37,011 bases of DNA from Pseudomonadota bacterium (GCA_021848325.1 JAJZUU010000026.1:1-37011); one strand, 5' to 3'. Shown: positions 9,077 through 17,673, counted from the first letter of the stretch. Notes: generated from the sequence alone by a model not told the origin. Program-made: numbers and translations.

Positions 9077-9470
9077 TTCGTATTCCGGACAATAACGCCT
9101 TCTTGCCCGCCGATGGCGGCGTGGCAGGCTTGCGCGAACTCGTGCGGCATTGCTGGAAGGCCGAAGTAGTGGGGGCCCCGGCAATCCGCCGCTGGAGTCG
9201 GCGTCTGGGGGATTATGCAGCGATTTTAAGTGAATGGATTATACCCCAATTTCCACCTCCCCGGATTTAGCGTCAAGCAGGTTGCGGCGTCCCGGGCTCC
9301 TAACGAGTCCCTCAAGCAAAGGTCATGGGGGCGCGCAGGACGGGATCGACAAATCCGCAAAACTCGTTCATGATGTTAAGGCCTCGCAAGTGCGTGGGAT
9401 CACCCCTAATATGCCCGCGGGCGATTCCGCTCGCGTTTCGCCTGCCAAAACCCTGAACCGATGTGTGCCC
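9077..9470. other. Divergent intergenic region, msbA / zapB-like
   Basis: These 394 bp contain no credible gene. A consensus TATAAT read on the minus strand (9238-9243) is a candidate -10 box for msbA, about 160 bases before its start, but no good -35 box is at the right distance. On the plus strand TAATAT near 9408 could serve the zapB-like gene. Both promoters are weak guesses. Confidence 0.35.
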
Positions 9471-9671
9471 ATGGACGCGGAACTCACTGCCCTCGAACAG
9501 AAATTGAGCCAATTCATGGAATTCTGCCAGCGTCTGCGCGTGGAAAATACCGCGTTGCGTCAGCAATTGGCGGCCGCGGTGAACGAGAACAAGCATCTGA
9601 CGGACAAGATCGGCGCCGCCCGTAGCCGTCTCGAGACGTTGTTGGAAAAAATGCCGGAGGATGAGGCATGA
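9471..9671 (+). CDS. ZapB-like small coiled-coil protein (TIGR02449 type)
   Basis: This 66-residue protein is almost entirely a predicted coiled coil (ELTALEQKLSQFMEFCQRL onward). It matches the short conserved protein regularly encoded just before zapA in beta- and gammaproteobacteria, often called ZapB-like and thought to work with ZapA at the division ring. The ATG at 9471 gives the usual family length; longer in-frame reading adds about 79 low-complexity residues. It overlaps zapA by four bases (ATGA), so the two are coupled. No strong ribosome-binding site is visible. Confidence 0.8.
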   Translation: MDAELTALEQKLSQFMEFCQRLRVENTALRQQLAAAVNENKHLTDKIGAARSRLETLLEKMPEDEA

Positions 9672-9979
9672 GTGCGGAATCCATGGCACTGGATGTGACC
9701 ATCATGGGGCGCGAGTTTCGCGTCGCCTGTCCGGAAGACGAAAAGCAGGCGCTGCTGGCCTCGGTCCGGCATCTGGACAAAAAGATGCGCGAGATCAGGG
9801 ATGCCGGCAAGGTGGTCGGACTGGAGCGGATCGCTATCATGGCGGCGCTCAACATCGCCCATGAACTTCTGTCCAGCCGCGATTCCGGCAGCTTTGACAC
9901 GGCCGAATTTAAGGGTAGAATAAAATCCATGCAGGACCGAATCGATCAAGCCATGTCCGAACAGGACGATCTTTTCTGA
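9668..9979 (+). CDS. zapA: Cell division protein ZapA
   Basis: This 103-residue protein has the ZapA architecture: an N-terminal globular part (VTIMGREFRVACPEDEKQAL) and a long C-terminal helix (about residues 50-97) that forms the dimer and tetramer coiled coil. ZapA bundles FtsZ protofilaments at midcell. The zapB-like, zapA, 6S RNA, cyclo-ligase order is a classic conserved cluster and supports the call. Confidence 0.93.
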   Translation: MSAESMALDVTIMGREFRVACPEDEKQALLASVRHLDKKMREIRDAGKVVGLERIAIMAALNIAHELLSSRDSGSFDTAEFKGRIKSMQDRIDQAMSEQDDLF

Positions 9980-10025
9980 TCCCGGCTGGCCGAAGATGCC
10001 CTGCACGACACCCGGTTTCGAGTTA

Positions 10026-10201
10026 CCCCCTGCGGTGTTCGTTTAGGCTATTGATTCTTTGAACCAATATCAGCAATATGGTTGCGACCTTAAGCAGCGC
10101 TGTTGTGCGCGTCCATTCCGGACGCGCCTGATGTGTTCGGGACGCGACCGCCTTGGACCTTACGGTTCAAGATGATAGCCTGACGGCATTTGCGGGGGCC
10201 T
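10026..10201 (+). ncRNA. ssrS: 6S RNA
   Basis: About 176 bases lie between zapA and the cyclo-ligase gene, the usual ssrS location. The ends pair: CCCCTGCGGTGT near 10027 with GCATTTGCGGGGG ending near 10198, allowing G-U pairs. Inner features such as TTGAACC near 10059 and CCTTGGACCTTACGGTTCAA at 10151-10170 resemble the 6S RNA closing stem and the pRNA side. 6S RNA binds housekeeping RNA polymerase and tunes transcription in stationary phase. The ends are estimated from pairing. A mobile-like repeat begins about five bases after the 3' end. Confidence 0.82.
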
Positions 10202-10205
10202 TATT

Positions 10206-10373
10206 CTAGGAGCCTGTCGGACTTAAAGGAAATCGGCTGCAAATCCACCTGACCGGTCCATATTTCGCCGCTTTTTTGGTCAATAGAACGACTATTGACC
10301 TGCAAAATCGACAAAATCTGTCCTCGGCCAGCCGAATTTTCGCTTCGATTCTTCAAGTCCGACAGGCTCCTAG
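10206..10373. mobile_element. MITE-like element, copy A
   Basis: A 160-bp core (10210-10369) is flanked by CTAG on both sides. The terminal inverted repeats begin GAGCCTGTCGGACTT at the left and end AAGTCCGACAGGCTC at the right, matching over 15 bp and more weakly to about 19. Inside are GACCGGTC, a T6 run, and a perfect 9-bp hairpin GGTCAATAG/CTATTGACC with loop AACGA. There is no transposase; short open frames over it are by-products. Copies B (20337) and C (36888) are nearly identical; A has two single-base differences from both. Confidence 0.85.
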
Positions 10374-10475
10374 GGGGTCCCGTCGCCCCGATGATGTGGC
10401 CTGGCGCTGTCTGGACAAGCCTCCTTCCTGCCGAAAGCCCACCCGATTTACCCTTCCGCAGCGGTGGAGCACTGA

Positions 10476-11060
10476 TTGGACAAACGCCAGTTACGCGGCC
10501 GGCTGCGCCGCGTGCGCAACGAAATACCCGTTCACCGGCGCCGCTTGGCCGGTGAACGGGTATTGCAGGTGGCGCTTCGGGAAAAACTGCTGCAGCGACA
10601 CCGGCGCATCGGGTTCTATCTGCCGTTCGAGGGCGAGCTGGACCTGCTGCCCTTGCTGAACCGGGCGCTGTGGCTGGGCAAGAAATGCTACCTCCCGGTG
10701 GTGCCCCGGAGATTCCAGAGGCAGCTCAAGTTCAGCCGGCTGAGTTCCAGGCGCAGTTGGTACCTCAACCGCTTCGGCATCCACGAGCACTGGTCCCCCA
10801 AGATGGTGCGGGCGCGGCAGTTGGACCTGCTGTTCGTGCCGCTGGTGGGGTTCGACGAATCCGGCTACCGGCTGGGAATGGGCGGCGGCTTCTACGACGC
10901 GTCCCTGGCCTATCTGCGGCGCCGCACGTCTTGGCGCAAACCCCGCCTGGTGGGGGTCGGCTACGAATGCCAGAAGGTGGCCAAGGTGCCCCACGACCCT
11001 TGGGATATGCCATTGGACGCCGTCCTTACCGAGGCGCGCCTGTACCGTACGCGGCGCTGA
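10476..11060 (+). CDS. fau: 5-formyltetrahydrofolate cyclo-ligase
   Basis: This 194-residue enzyme converts 5-formyl-THF to 5,10-methenyl-THF using ATP. The diagnostic GMGGGFYD motif is at residues 134-141, with FYLPFEGELD near residue 47 and GYECQKVAKVPHDPWDMPLD near the end. The start is a TTG at 10476: an in-frame TGA lies immediately before it, and GGAG at 10466-10469 is six bases upstream. Following zapA and 6S RNA is the classical context, where 6S RNA and this gene (ygfA in E. coli) are often cotranscribed. A perfect 17-bp inverted repeat lies within codons 16-30. Confidence 0.9.
   Translation: MDKRQLRGRLRRVRNEIPVHRRRLAGERVLQVALREKLLQRHRRIGFYLPFEGELDLLPLLNRALWLGKKCYLPVVPRRFQRQLKFSRLSSRRSWYLNRFGIHEHWSPKMVRARQLDLLFVPLVGFDESGYRLGMGGGFYDASLAYLRRRTSWRKPRLVGVGYECQKVAKVPHDPWDMPLDAVLTEARLYRTRR
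10523..10564. repeat. Perfect 17-bp inverted repeat inside the cyclo-ligase gene
   Basis: The left arm AATACCCGTTCACCGGC (10523-10539) and right arm GCCGGTGAACGGGTATT (10548-10564) are exact reverse complements around an 8-base loop. The arms encode part of an ordinary-looking arginine-rich helix, so the protein is not visibly disturbed. In RNA this would be a very stable hairpin starting about 47 bases after the TTG start. Confidence 0.95.
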
Positions 11061-11149
11061 ATGCCCCGATCGCTTCCCTTTTCCCGGGAGCATGGTGATA
11101 GCCGGCCACCGGCGGCGACGGACCGGTCCGGTCCCGGGCGGAGAGTAAA

Positions 11150-11605
11150 ATGCGTTACTGGCTGATGAAATCGGAGCCCTCGGACGTCAGCGTCGACGAC
11201 CTGGCGGCATTGCCGGGACAAACCGTGGCTTGGTACGGGGTGCGCAACTACCAGGCGCGCAATTTTATGCGCGACCAGATGAAGGTCGGCGACAAGGTGT
11301 TCTTCTACCATTCCAGTTGCGAGCGGCCGGGCATTGCCGGACTGGCCGAAGTGGCGAGACCGGCCTATCCGGACCGGACCCAGTTCGATCCGGAGAACAA
11401 GTATTTCGACCCCAAGGCGACCGCGGAAAGCCCGCGCTGGTTCAACGTGGACGTAAGGCTCGTCAGGAAGACCCGGCTGCTGTCCATCAAAGAGCTTCGG
11501 CAGCACCCCGAACTGGCCAATATGCGCGTGCTGCAAAAGGGAAACCGCTTGTCCATTACCCCGGTGGACCCGGGGGAGTGGGCGTTCATCATGACCTTTT
11601 TGTAA
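11150..11605 (+). CDS. EVE domain protein (Thy28-like)
   Basis: This is a 151-residue single-domain protein starting RYWLMKSEPSDVSVDDL, the typical EVE N-terminus, with YGVRNYQARNFMRD and GDKVFFYHSSCERPGIAGLAE as the binding-pocket segments. EVE domains are PUA-like and bind modified bases in DNA or RNA. The ATG is preceded by GGAGAG. In proteobacteria this gene commonly follows zapA/ssrS/fau, suggesting a housekeeping role rather than a defence role here. The modified ligand is unknown. Confidence 0.9.
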   Translation: MRYWLMKSEPSDVSVDDLAALPGQTVAWYGVRNYQARNFMRDQMKVGDKVFFYHSSCERPGIAGLAEVARPAYPDRTQFDPENKYFDPKATAESPRWFNVDVRLVRKTRLLSIKELRQHPELANMRVLQKGNRLSITPVDPGEWAFIMTFL

Positions 11606-11623
11606 CTGGCGGGTTATCGAATC

Positions 11624-12418
11624 ATGACATTCTGGCTGCTGTATCTCGCGGTGGGCCTGGTCGCCGGCCTTCTGGCCGGACTGCTGGGGGTGGGGGGCGG
11701 ACTCGTCATCGTGCCCGTGCTGGTGTTCATTTTCACCGCCCAGCACTTCCCGGAGGCCCATCTGGTGCACATGGCCCTCGGTACCTCCCTGGCCAGCATC
11801 ATGTTCACTTCCGTTTCCAGTTTCCGCGCCCACCACTCCCACGGGGCGGTGAAATGGCCCATCGTGCGCGGCCTCACCCCGGGAATCGTGGCCGGCACCT
11901 TGCTGGGGTCGGTCCTGGCGGCGCACCTCCCCACCGCCTTTCTGAAGCTGTTCTTCGTGGTCTTTCTGTTCTACGTGGGAACCCAGATGCTGCTGAACAT
12001 TCGACCCCAGGCCAGCCAGCCGTTGCCCGGGCTGGCCGGACTTTTTGCCGTCGGCGGGGCGATTGGCGGGATATCCAGCCTGGTGGGCATCGGCGGCGGC
12101 ACCCTGTCCGTGCCCTTCATGACCTGGTGCAATGTGAAAATGCACGAGGCCATCGGCACCTCCGCCGCCATCGGGTTTCCTATCGCCGTGGCCGGCGGCG
12201 CCGGCTACGTGGCGAACGGCCTGGCGGTCAACGGGCTTCCGCCTCACAGCCTGGGCTTCGTCTATCTGCCGGCGCTGGCGGGGGTGGTGGCGGCCAGCCT
12301 GATGACCGCGCCTGTGGGCGCCAGGCTGGCGCACCGCCTTCCGGTAGGGCGGCTCAAGAAGATCTTCGCGTTTCTGCTATACGTCATGGGGATAAAGATG
12401 GCGCTGGGCCTGCTGTGA
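11624..12418 (+). CDS. TSUP (TauE/SafE) family sulfite/anion exporter
   Basis: This 264-residue membrane protein has about eight helices in two repeated halves. Each half has the family glycine-rich signature: GLLAGLLGVGGGLVIVPVL near residue 17 and GGISSLVGIGGGTLSVPFM near residue 146. TSUP members export sulfite, sulfoacetate or other small sulfur or organic anions; the substrate here is inferred only. It follows the EVE gene by 18 bp on the same strand and ends convergent to the carbonic anhydrase gene, 44 bp away. Confidence 0.88.
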   Translation: MTFWLLYLAVGLVAGLLAGLLGVGGGLVIVPVLVFIFTAQHFPEAHLVHMALGTSLASIMFTSVSSFRAHHSHGAVKWPIVRGLTPGIVAGTLLGSVLAAHLPTAFLKLFFVVFLFYVGTQMLLNIRPQASQPLPGLAGLFAVGGAIGGISSLVGIGGGTLSVPFMTWCNVKMHEAIGTSAAIGFPIAVAGGAGYVANGLAVNGLPPHSLGFVYLPALAGVVAASLMTAPVGARLAHRLPVGRLKKIFAFLLYVMGIKMALGLL

Positions 12419-12462
12419 GCAGGACTTCCCGGACCAGGCGCGGGTTGACCGGGTAAGGGGGC

Positions 12463-13098
12463 CTATGGAAACGGCTCGAAACGGTTGCTGGCGGGGTTGA
12501 AACGCAGCAGTTCGCCCTGCTCGATATCGAAATACCAGCCGTGCAGCGCGAGCTTCCTTTGGGCGACCCGTTCCAGGATCCAGGGGAACGTCAGCAGGTT
12601 GTCCAGCGATACCAGCACCGCCTCCCGCTCGCAGGCCCTTTCCAGCTTCTCCTGGGACTCCCCGTGAAGCCTGGACAGCACCCGGTTGCGCGCATGGCCG
12701 GCCACCTGCATCCAGCCGGAAACGAAGCCGCCGGCCGCGTCCACCGCAGCCCCCCGCATCAGCGCCCGGATGCCGCCGCACTGGGCGTGGCCCAGCACGA
12801 TGATGTTCTCCACGCCGATGTTGCACACCCCGAACTCCAGGGCGGCGCTGGTGCCGTGGTAATTGCCGGCGGTTTCGAACGGCGGCACCAGATTGGCCAC
12901 GTTGCGGATGACGAACAGCTCGCCCGGATCGGAGTCGGTGATGATGGCCGGGTCCACCCGCGAGTCGCAACAGCCGACGATCATGGTCCTGGGGAACTGG
13001 CCCTCCTGGGCCAGCCGCTCGAACAGGGCCCGATCCCGGAGGAAGTGGCTCTCCCGGAACCGTTTGAATCCGGCGACCAGCCTTTCGATGTGGTCCAC
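12463..13098 (-). CDS. Beta-class carbonic anhydrase
   Basis: This is a 211-residue enzyme interconverting CO2 and bicarbonate. Zinc ligands are visible: Cys43 in GCCDSRVDP with its Asp45-Arg47 dyad, and His104 and Cys107 in GHAQCGG. The start is a GTG at 13098, supported by GGAGG seven bases upstream; reading further upstream enters purC in another frame. It follows purC by 14 bp and is the last gene of the minus-strand series that starts with cbbM. A bicarbonate-supply role in autotrophic growth is an inference from context. Confidence 0.92.
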   Translation of the reverse strand: MDHIERLVAGFKRFRESHFLRDRALFERLAQEGQFPRTMIVGCCDSRVDPAIITDSDPGELFVIRNVANLVPPFETAGNYHGTSAALEFGVCNIGVENIIVLGHAQCGGIRALMRGAAVDAAGGFVSGWMQVAGHARNRVLSRLHGESQEKLERACEREAVLVSLDNLLTFPWILERVAQRKLALHGWYFDIEQGELLRFNPASNRFEPFP

Positions 13099-13112
13099 GG
13101 TTGGCCCTCCGA

Positions 13113-13997
13113 TCAGGTGCCCGTCAGGCGGCGCAGGGCTTCGCGGTATTTGTCCGCGGTTATGGCGATCACCTCCGGCGGCAGGGCGGGGGCGGGCGGC
13201 TTCTTGTCCCAGCGGATCGACTCCAGGTAGTCCCGCACGTACTGCTTGTCGAAGCTGGGGGGATTGGCGCCGGGCGCGTACTGGTCCGCCGGCCAGAAGC
13301 GGGACGAATCGGGGGTCAGGGCCTCGTCGATCAGATACAGCTTGCCGTCGGCGTCGAGCCCGAATTCGAACTTGGTGTCGGCGATGATGATGCCGCGGGT
13401 GATGGCGTATTCGGCCGCTTCCCGGTACAGGGCGACGGCGACGCCGGCCACCTGGGCCGCCCGTTCCTTGCCGAGAAGCTCCTCCGCCCGGGCGAAGCTG
13501 ATGTTCACGTCGTGGGCTCCCGCCTCCGCCTTGGTGGAGGGGGTGAAGATCGGCTCCGGCAGCCGGTCCGCCTCCGTCAGTCCGACGGGCAACGGGATGC
13601 CGCACACGCTTCCCTGTTGGCGGTATTCCTTCCAGCCGGAGCCCACCAGATAGCCGCGCACGATGGCCTCGATCGGCAGCGGCTTGAGCCGGCGCGCCAC
13701 CACCGCCCGCCCCGCCACCTGGGCCCGCTCGTCCGGGGCGACCACCGATTCCGGCGCGTCCCCGGTGAGGTGGTTGGGAATGATATGCCCGAGCCGGGCG
13801 AACCAGAAGTTCGATACTGCGGTAAGCACTTCGCCCTTGCCCGGGATCGGGTCCGGCAGCACCACGTCGAAGGCGGACAGGCGATCGGTGGTGACGATCA
13901 GCAGGCGCTCGTCGTCCACGGCGAAGATGTCGCGCACCTTGCCGCGGTTGACCAGGGGCAGGCTGTTGATGGTGGATTGGAACAAGGGGGTGGGCAT
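13113..13997 (-). CDS. purC: Phosphoribosylaminoimidazole-succinocarboxamide synthase
   Basis: This 294-residue enzyme of purine synthesis joins CAIR and aspartate with ATP to make SAICAR. Family blocks include [28 protein letters not shown] near residue 18 (quoted here only as a block spanning residues 18-45), [13 protein letters not shown] near residue 120 and DTKFEFG near residue 200. The ATG at 13997 has GGAG seven bases upstream; an in-frame ATG at 14021 lies inside the end of the preceding gene region and is less likely. It lies 20 bp after psiE and 14 bp before the carbonic anhydrase gene. The length matches the longer, SAICAR synthase form found in many proteobacteria. Confidence 0.93.
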   Translation of the reverse strand: MPTPLFQSTINSLPLVNRGKVRDIFAVDDERLLIVTTDRLSAFDVVLPDPIPGKGEVLTAVSNFWFARLGHIIPNHLTGDAPESVVAPDERAQVAGRAVVARRLKPLPIEAIVRGYLVGSGWKEYRQQGSVCGIPLPVGLTEADRLPEPIFTPSTKAEAGAHDVNISFARAEELLGKERAAQVAGVAVALYREAAEYAITRGIIIADTKFEFGLDADGKLYLIDEALTPDSSRFWPADQYAPGANPPSFDKQYVRDYLESIRWDKKPPAPALPPEVIAITADKYREALRRLTGT

Positions 13998-14017
13998 GAC
14001 GGGGCTCCGTAGTATGT

Positions 14018-14452
14018 TCATTTCTGGATTTCGTCGTCGCGACGCGGTGCTTCCGCTGGCTCGTCTTCGGGGTAGGGGTAGCGGACGTGGCCGAAACGGA
14101 TCAGCAGCACCGCCAGCGCCAATATCAGGATCGCGCCGGTGACAGCGAGCATGCGCCATTCGTTCATCCCCTTCATGTCGAGAACGAGATATCTCGCCAG
14201 GGCGACCATGCCGATATAAAGGGGATAACGCACGGGCAGCTTGCCCGACCCGTAATAGTGCCCGACCATGGCCAGCACTTCCAGGTACAGGAAAAGCAGC
14301 AGCAGATCCGTCAGCGCCACCTTCGCCGCGGCGATCATCGCCAGCACCTCGCCGCTTGCGGCGATGACCGTGGCGACGGCGATCACCAGCAGCCCGATGT
14401 GTTCCACAAAGGCGAGGACGCGTTTGTTGTAGTGGGGGAGCTTGGAAAACAT
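14018..14452 (-). CDS. PsiE-like membrane protein
   Basis: This 144-residue protein has four hydrophobic helices and a charged C-terminal tail ([20 protein letters not shown]). The pattern of [21 protein letters not shown] followed by [16 protein letters not shown] fits the PsiE family (phosphate-starvation-inducible E), whose molecular function is not known. It lies between cbbO and purC on the same strand with gaps of 69 and 20 bp. No phosphate-box-like site is seen, so regulation by phosphate is not supported here. Confidence 0.78.
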   Translation of the reverse strand: MFSKLPHYNKRVLAFVEHIGLLVIAVATVIAASGEVLAMIAAAKVALTDLLLLFLYLEVLAMVGHYYGSGKLPVRYPLYIGMVALARYLVLDMKGMNEWRMLAVTGAILILALAVLLIRFGHVRYPYPEDEPAEAPRRDDEIQK

Positions 14453-14521
14453 CTGGAATATGGTCCTGACCTGTTAACCCCGGCCCTGTATTTTACGCGA
14501 GTCGCCGCGCCGAAGCAGCTT

Positions 14522-16747
14522 CTACTTCGTCAGCGACATGAACAGTTGCGGCAGGCGCTCCGGGAGCTTCTCGATGTGGTCGATCACGGCGAAGTTGTTG
14601 CGCCCGAAGATTTCTGCCACGTAGTCGTCGGCACGGGGATCGAGGGTGATGCAGTAAGTAGCCACACCCTTGGCGGCGAGTTCGTCCACCGCCTTCCTGG
14701 TGTCGGCGCGCAGATACTGGGCGTCATCCACGTCCACGTCGGACGGTTCGCCGTCGGTAAGCAACAGCAGCAGCTTTTTCGCAGAGCCGCGCCGGGAAAG
14801 GTAGTGCCCGGCGTGGCGCAGGGCCGCGCCCATGCGGGTGGAGAAGGCGCCTTCCATGCCGGCCAGGCGGGCCTTTGCCTCGCCGCCCCAGGGCTCGTTA
14901 AACCCCTTGAAGTGGAAATAGCGCACATCGTGGCGGGTGTTGGAGGCGAAGCCGGCGATGGCGAACGGATCGCCCATGGCGTCCACCGCCCAGGCAAGCA
15001 GGGACACCGCCTCCCGGGACAGTTCCAGGATGGTGCTTTCCAGTCCCTGGGGTTTCTCGTTGATGGACTGGGAAAGGTCCAGCAGCAGCAGCATGGAGAT
15101 GTCCCGCCCGGCGTGGGTGTGGCTGAAGTGGATGCGCGAGTCGGGGGTGGAACCGGATCTGTAGTCCACCATGGCGCGGATGGCGACGTCCAGGTCCAGT
15201 TCCGTCCCCTCCTCCTGGTAGCGTACCCGTTCGTGCTGCTGGGGCTTCAGCAGGTCCACGATGCGCTTGATTTTCCGGGTGAGCCGGGCGTGCTTGTCCA
15301 GCAGGCGGTCGATCACCGCGGCCTCGCCCGGCGCCTGCAGGGACTCGTACACGGTCACCCAGTCGGGCCGGTAGTACTGAACCTCGTAATCCCATTCCGG
15401 CTGGTGGCGGGCGAGCATGGCGCCGCCTTCCGGCTGCGTCGCCCGCGGGTTGGCCACCTGGTGGTCGGAATGGAAATCGTCCTCCTCGTCCGTGTCTTCG
15501 AGGAAGATCCACAGGTAGCGGTTGTCGTCGCGGTAGCTGACCTGGGTGTCCTTGAAGTACACCTTGGGCGAACGAAAATCCACGTGATGGATCTTCACCA
15601 GGTATTCCACGCCCAGGTCGGTGGCGATGGCGGTATCGTAGGGGTCCCTTTCCGCCCGCTGGAAAAAGCGCCCGACGTACTCCAGGAGCAACGGGTCGGT
15701 GTAGGGGTGGGCGGGGTCGAGGATGGCGCGGGACAGCATGGTCGCCTTGTGCCGGATGCAGGAATGCCCCGCCGGGCAATTCCCCTCCCGGGGAATCGGG
15801 TGCAGTGCCATCCACAGCCGTCTCAGGCCGGGAAAGCGCTGCATGGCGAGGTATTCCACCCGGCAGTCCTCGAAGGTCTCGATCAGGTATTGCTGGTAGC
15901 GGTTGTAGTTGTCGGCGATATAGGGTTTGGTGTGCAGCCGGTGCGCCGCCAGGTGGGCCACCACGGCGCGGTAGCGGTCGATGCCGGACACGGCTTCCAG
16001 GTCGTCGTACACGTCCGGCAGGTGGAAGCCCATCTTGTCCAGGTATGGCTCGGGCCGGCGCGCGATATCGAAGGCCAGGGAGTAAGGGTGGAACTCCTCT
16101 TCCAACTCCCAGAAGGCCTGCAGGTACAGGCGCACCTTGCGTTCGCGGTCCACCAGCAGGGTGCCCTTGCGCTCCCGCTGCAAGGCCGCCCGTGCGTCCG
16201 CCGACTGCAGGCTGAAATAATCCCCCACCTTGTGGGGCTGGCCGCGGTAGGTGCGCAGGCCGTAATCCACCCAGTTCTTGAGGCTGCCGACGCAGATCTG
16301 GCCGAGCAGATACTCCACCAGTTCCAGGAACGGGGGGAGGGCGCTGGGCGCTTCCGCCGTCACCCGGCGCACCAGTTCGAAGTAGTGGCCCAGCAGTTCG
16401 GACGTTTCCAGCCGGCGCGTGCAGGCGGGAAGCTTGGCGAGAAAGGGCGCGATGCCGCCGCCCGCACCCGAGCGGGACAGGAAGCGCGCCACCTCCACTG
16501 TTTCCGGGAGGATCTTTTCCCCGGCGATGCGCGCCACCAGGGGCATGTTCTCCAGGAAAATGACGGGGAGTTCCTGGCCGCGCCCCAGATTGCACAGCAC
16601 CGAGGCGCCTTCCAGATAGGCCTCTACGCCCGCGGCGGACAACAGGCGCGTCGCCTCTTCCAGGCACCCGGGGAAGATGTCGTCCACCTGGGGGACGCTG
16701 CAGCGCAGACGCCGGCGGCAGGACAGCAAATCGAGATTATCGGGCAT
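14522..16747 (-). CDS. cbbO: RubisCO activase component CbbO (VWA domain)
   Basis: This is a 741-residue protein. A long N-terminal region of no sharp motif is followed by a C-terminal von Willebrand A domain whose MIDAS starts LLLLDLSQS at about residues 553-561, with a TDGEPSD motif near residue 665. CbbO is the adaptor that binds RubisCO while CbbQ supplies ATP-driven force to remove inhibitory sugar phosphates. The location two genes after cbbM and directly after cbbQ fixes the identity against the related NorD, which belongs with nitric oxide reductase. The 74-bp gap to cbbQ has no terminator. Confidence 0.93.
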   Translation of the reverse strand: MPDNLDLLSCRRRLRCSVPQVDDIFPGCLEEATRLLSAAGVEAYLEGASVLCNLGRGQELPVIFLENMPLVARIAGEKILPETVEVARFLSRSGAGGGIAPFLAKLPACTRRLETSELLGHYFELVRRVTAEAPSALPPFLELVEYLLGQICVGSLKNWVDYGLRTYRGQPHKVGDYFSLQSADARAALQRERKGTLLVDRERKVRLYLQAFWELEEEFHPYSLAFDIARRPEPYLDKMGFHLPDVYDDLEAVSGIDRYRAVVAHLAAHRLHTKPYIADNYNRYQQYLIETFEDCRVEYLAMQRFPGLRRLWMALHPIPREGNCPAGHSCIRHKATMLSRAILDPAHPYTDPLLLEYVGRFFQRAERDPYDTAIATDLGVEYLVKIHHVDFRSPKVYFKDTQVSYRDDNRYLWIFLEDTDEEDDFHSDHQVANPRATQPEGGAMLARHQPEWDYEVQYYRPDWVTVYESLQAPGEAAVIDRLLDKHARLTRKIKRIVDLLKPQQHERVRYQEEGTELDLDVAIRAMVDYRSGSTPDSRIHFSHTHAGRDISMLLLLDLSQSINEKPQGLESTILELSREAVSLLAWAVDAMGDPFAIAGFASNTRHDVRYFHFKGFNEPWGGEAKARLAGMEGAFSTRMGAALRHAGHYLSRRGSAKKLLLLLTDGEPSDVDVDDAQYLRADTRKAVDELAAKGVATYCITLDPRADDYVAEIFGRNNFAVIDHIEKLPERLPQLFMSLTK

Positions 16748-16821
16748 CGCTTTTCACCGCTGAGGAAGCTGGGGGCACGGGCGAACCGAACAGATATCCT
16801 CCGCGCCCTCTGCGATCAAGT

Positions 16822-17625
16822 TTAATCGAACACCATGTCGATGGCGTGATCCAGGGTGTCGCGGATATCGGCGTCGTCGGTGATCGGACGCGACAGCGCC
16901 ATGCGGCAGGCGTCCCCGGGCGCGATGCCCTGCCCGATCAGCTTGGCGGCGTACACCAGCAGGCGGGTGGAGATGCCTTCGTCCAGCCCGTGGCCTTTCA
17001 GGTTGCGGGCGTGATGGGCGATCTGCACCAGCTTGGCGCTGATGTCGGCCTCGCCGCCGGCCTCCTTGGCCACGATCGCGGCTTCGGTGGCGGCGTCGGC
17101 ATAGTCGAATTCCAGGGCGGCAAAGCGCTGCTTGGTGGACTGCTTGAGGTCCTTCATCAGGCTCTGGTAGCCGGGGTTGAAGGAAATCACCAACTGGAAG
17201 TCCGGGTGCGCCTCGATCAGCTCACCCTTCTTGTCCAGGGGCAGGGTGCGGCGATAGTCGGTGAGGGGGTGGATCACCACGGTGGTGTCCTTGCGCGCCT
17301 CGACGATCTCGTCCAGGTAGCAGATGGCGCCGATGCGCGCCGCCAGCGTCAGCGGCCCGTCCTGCCAGCGGGTGCCCTCCTTGTCCAGGAGAAAGCGGCC
17401 CACCAGGTCGGAGGCGGTCATGTCCTCGTTGCAGGCCACGGTGATCAGCGGGCGCCCCAGCTTCCAGGCCATGTGTTCGACGAAGCGGGACTTGCCGCAG
17501 CCGGTCGGTCCCTTGACCATCACCGGCAAGCGGGCGGCGTAGGCCGCTTGGTACAGCGCGACCTCGTTGCCCTGGGGCTGGTAATAGGGTTCTTTGGAAA
17601 TCTGGTATTGGGCGACTTCGGCCAT
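16822..17625 (-). CDS. cbbQ: RubisCO activase AAA+ ATPase CbbQ
   Basis: This 267-residue MoxR-type AAA+ ATPase has Walker A GPTGCGKS at residues 39-46, Walker B ICYLDEI at 101-107, and a sensor region LVISFNPGYQS. CbbQ forms a hexamer that binds CbbO and remodels RubisCO. The ATG has AGGAG seven bases upstream. It lies downstream of cbbM, separated by a terminator-like hairpin, which suggests lower expression than cbbM through partial read-through or a separate promoter. Confidence 0.94.
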   Translation of the reverse strand: MAEVAQYQISKEPYYQPQGNEVALYQAAYAARLPVMVKGPTGCGKSRFVEHMAWKLGRPLITVACNEDMTASDLVGRFLLDKEGTRWQDGPLTLAARIGAICYLDEIVEARKDTTVVIHPLTDYRRTLPLDKKGELIEAHPDFQLVISFNPGYQSLMKDLKQSTKQRFAALEFDYADAATEAAIVAKEAGGEADISAKLVQIAHHARNLKGHGLDEGISTRLLVYAAKLIGQGIAPGDACRMALSRPITDDADIRDTLDHAIDMVFD

Positions 17626-17648
17626 GGTGATCTCCTTGCCAAGAGCAG

Positions 17649-17673
17649 CCCTTTTCCCGTAACGGGAAAAGGG
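17649..17673. other. Perfect 11-bp hairpin between cbbM and cbbQ
   Basis: CCCTTTTCCCG and CGGGAAAAGGG are exact reverse complements around TAA. It lies just before cbbQ and after the cbbM terminator in the direction of transcription. It may act as an RNA processing or stabilising structure on the cbbQO message, or as a second partial terminator; there is no flanking T run. Confidence 0.7.

Noticed and set aside
6207-9092. 961-codon minus-strand open frame across the heptosyltransferase and msbA
   Set aside because: A GC-driven shadow frame spanning two well-supported genes on opposite strands.
7367-9169. 600-codon plus-strand open frame opposite msbA
   Set aside because: Shadow of msbA; composition is low-complexity and no domain is recognised.
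10295-10555. Shared short peptide MTCKIDKICPRPAEFSLRFF coded in MITE copies A and B
   Set aside because: The likeness comes from the repeat DNA; there is no ribosome-binding site and the frames differ outside the element.
11150-11605. EVE protein as part of an anti-phage system
   Set aside because: It lies in the conserved zapA-6S-fau neighbourhood with no defence genes beside it.
14087-16825. 912-codon open frame on the plus strand opposite cbbO
   Set aside because: It is the antisense shadow of cbbO in GC-rich DNA, has no family features, and is rich in Gly, His, Val and Gln as expected for such shadows.
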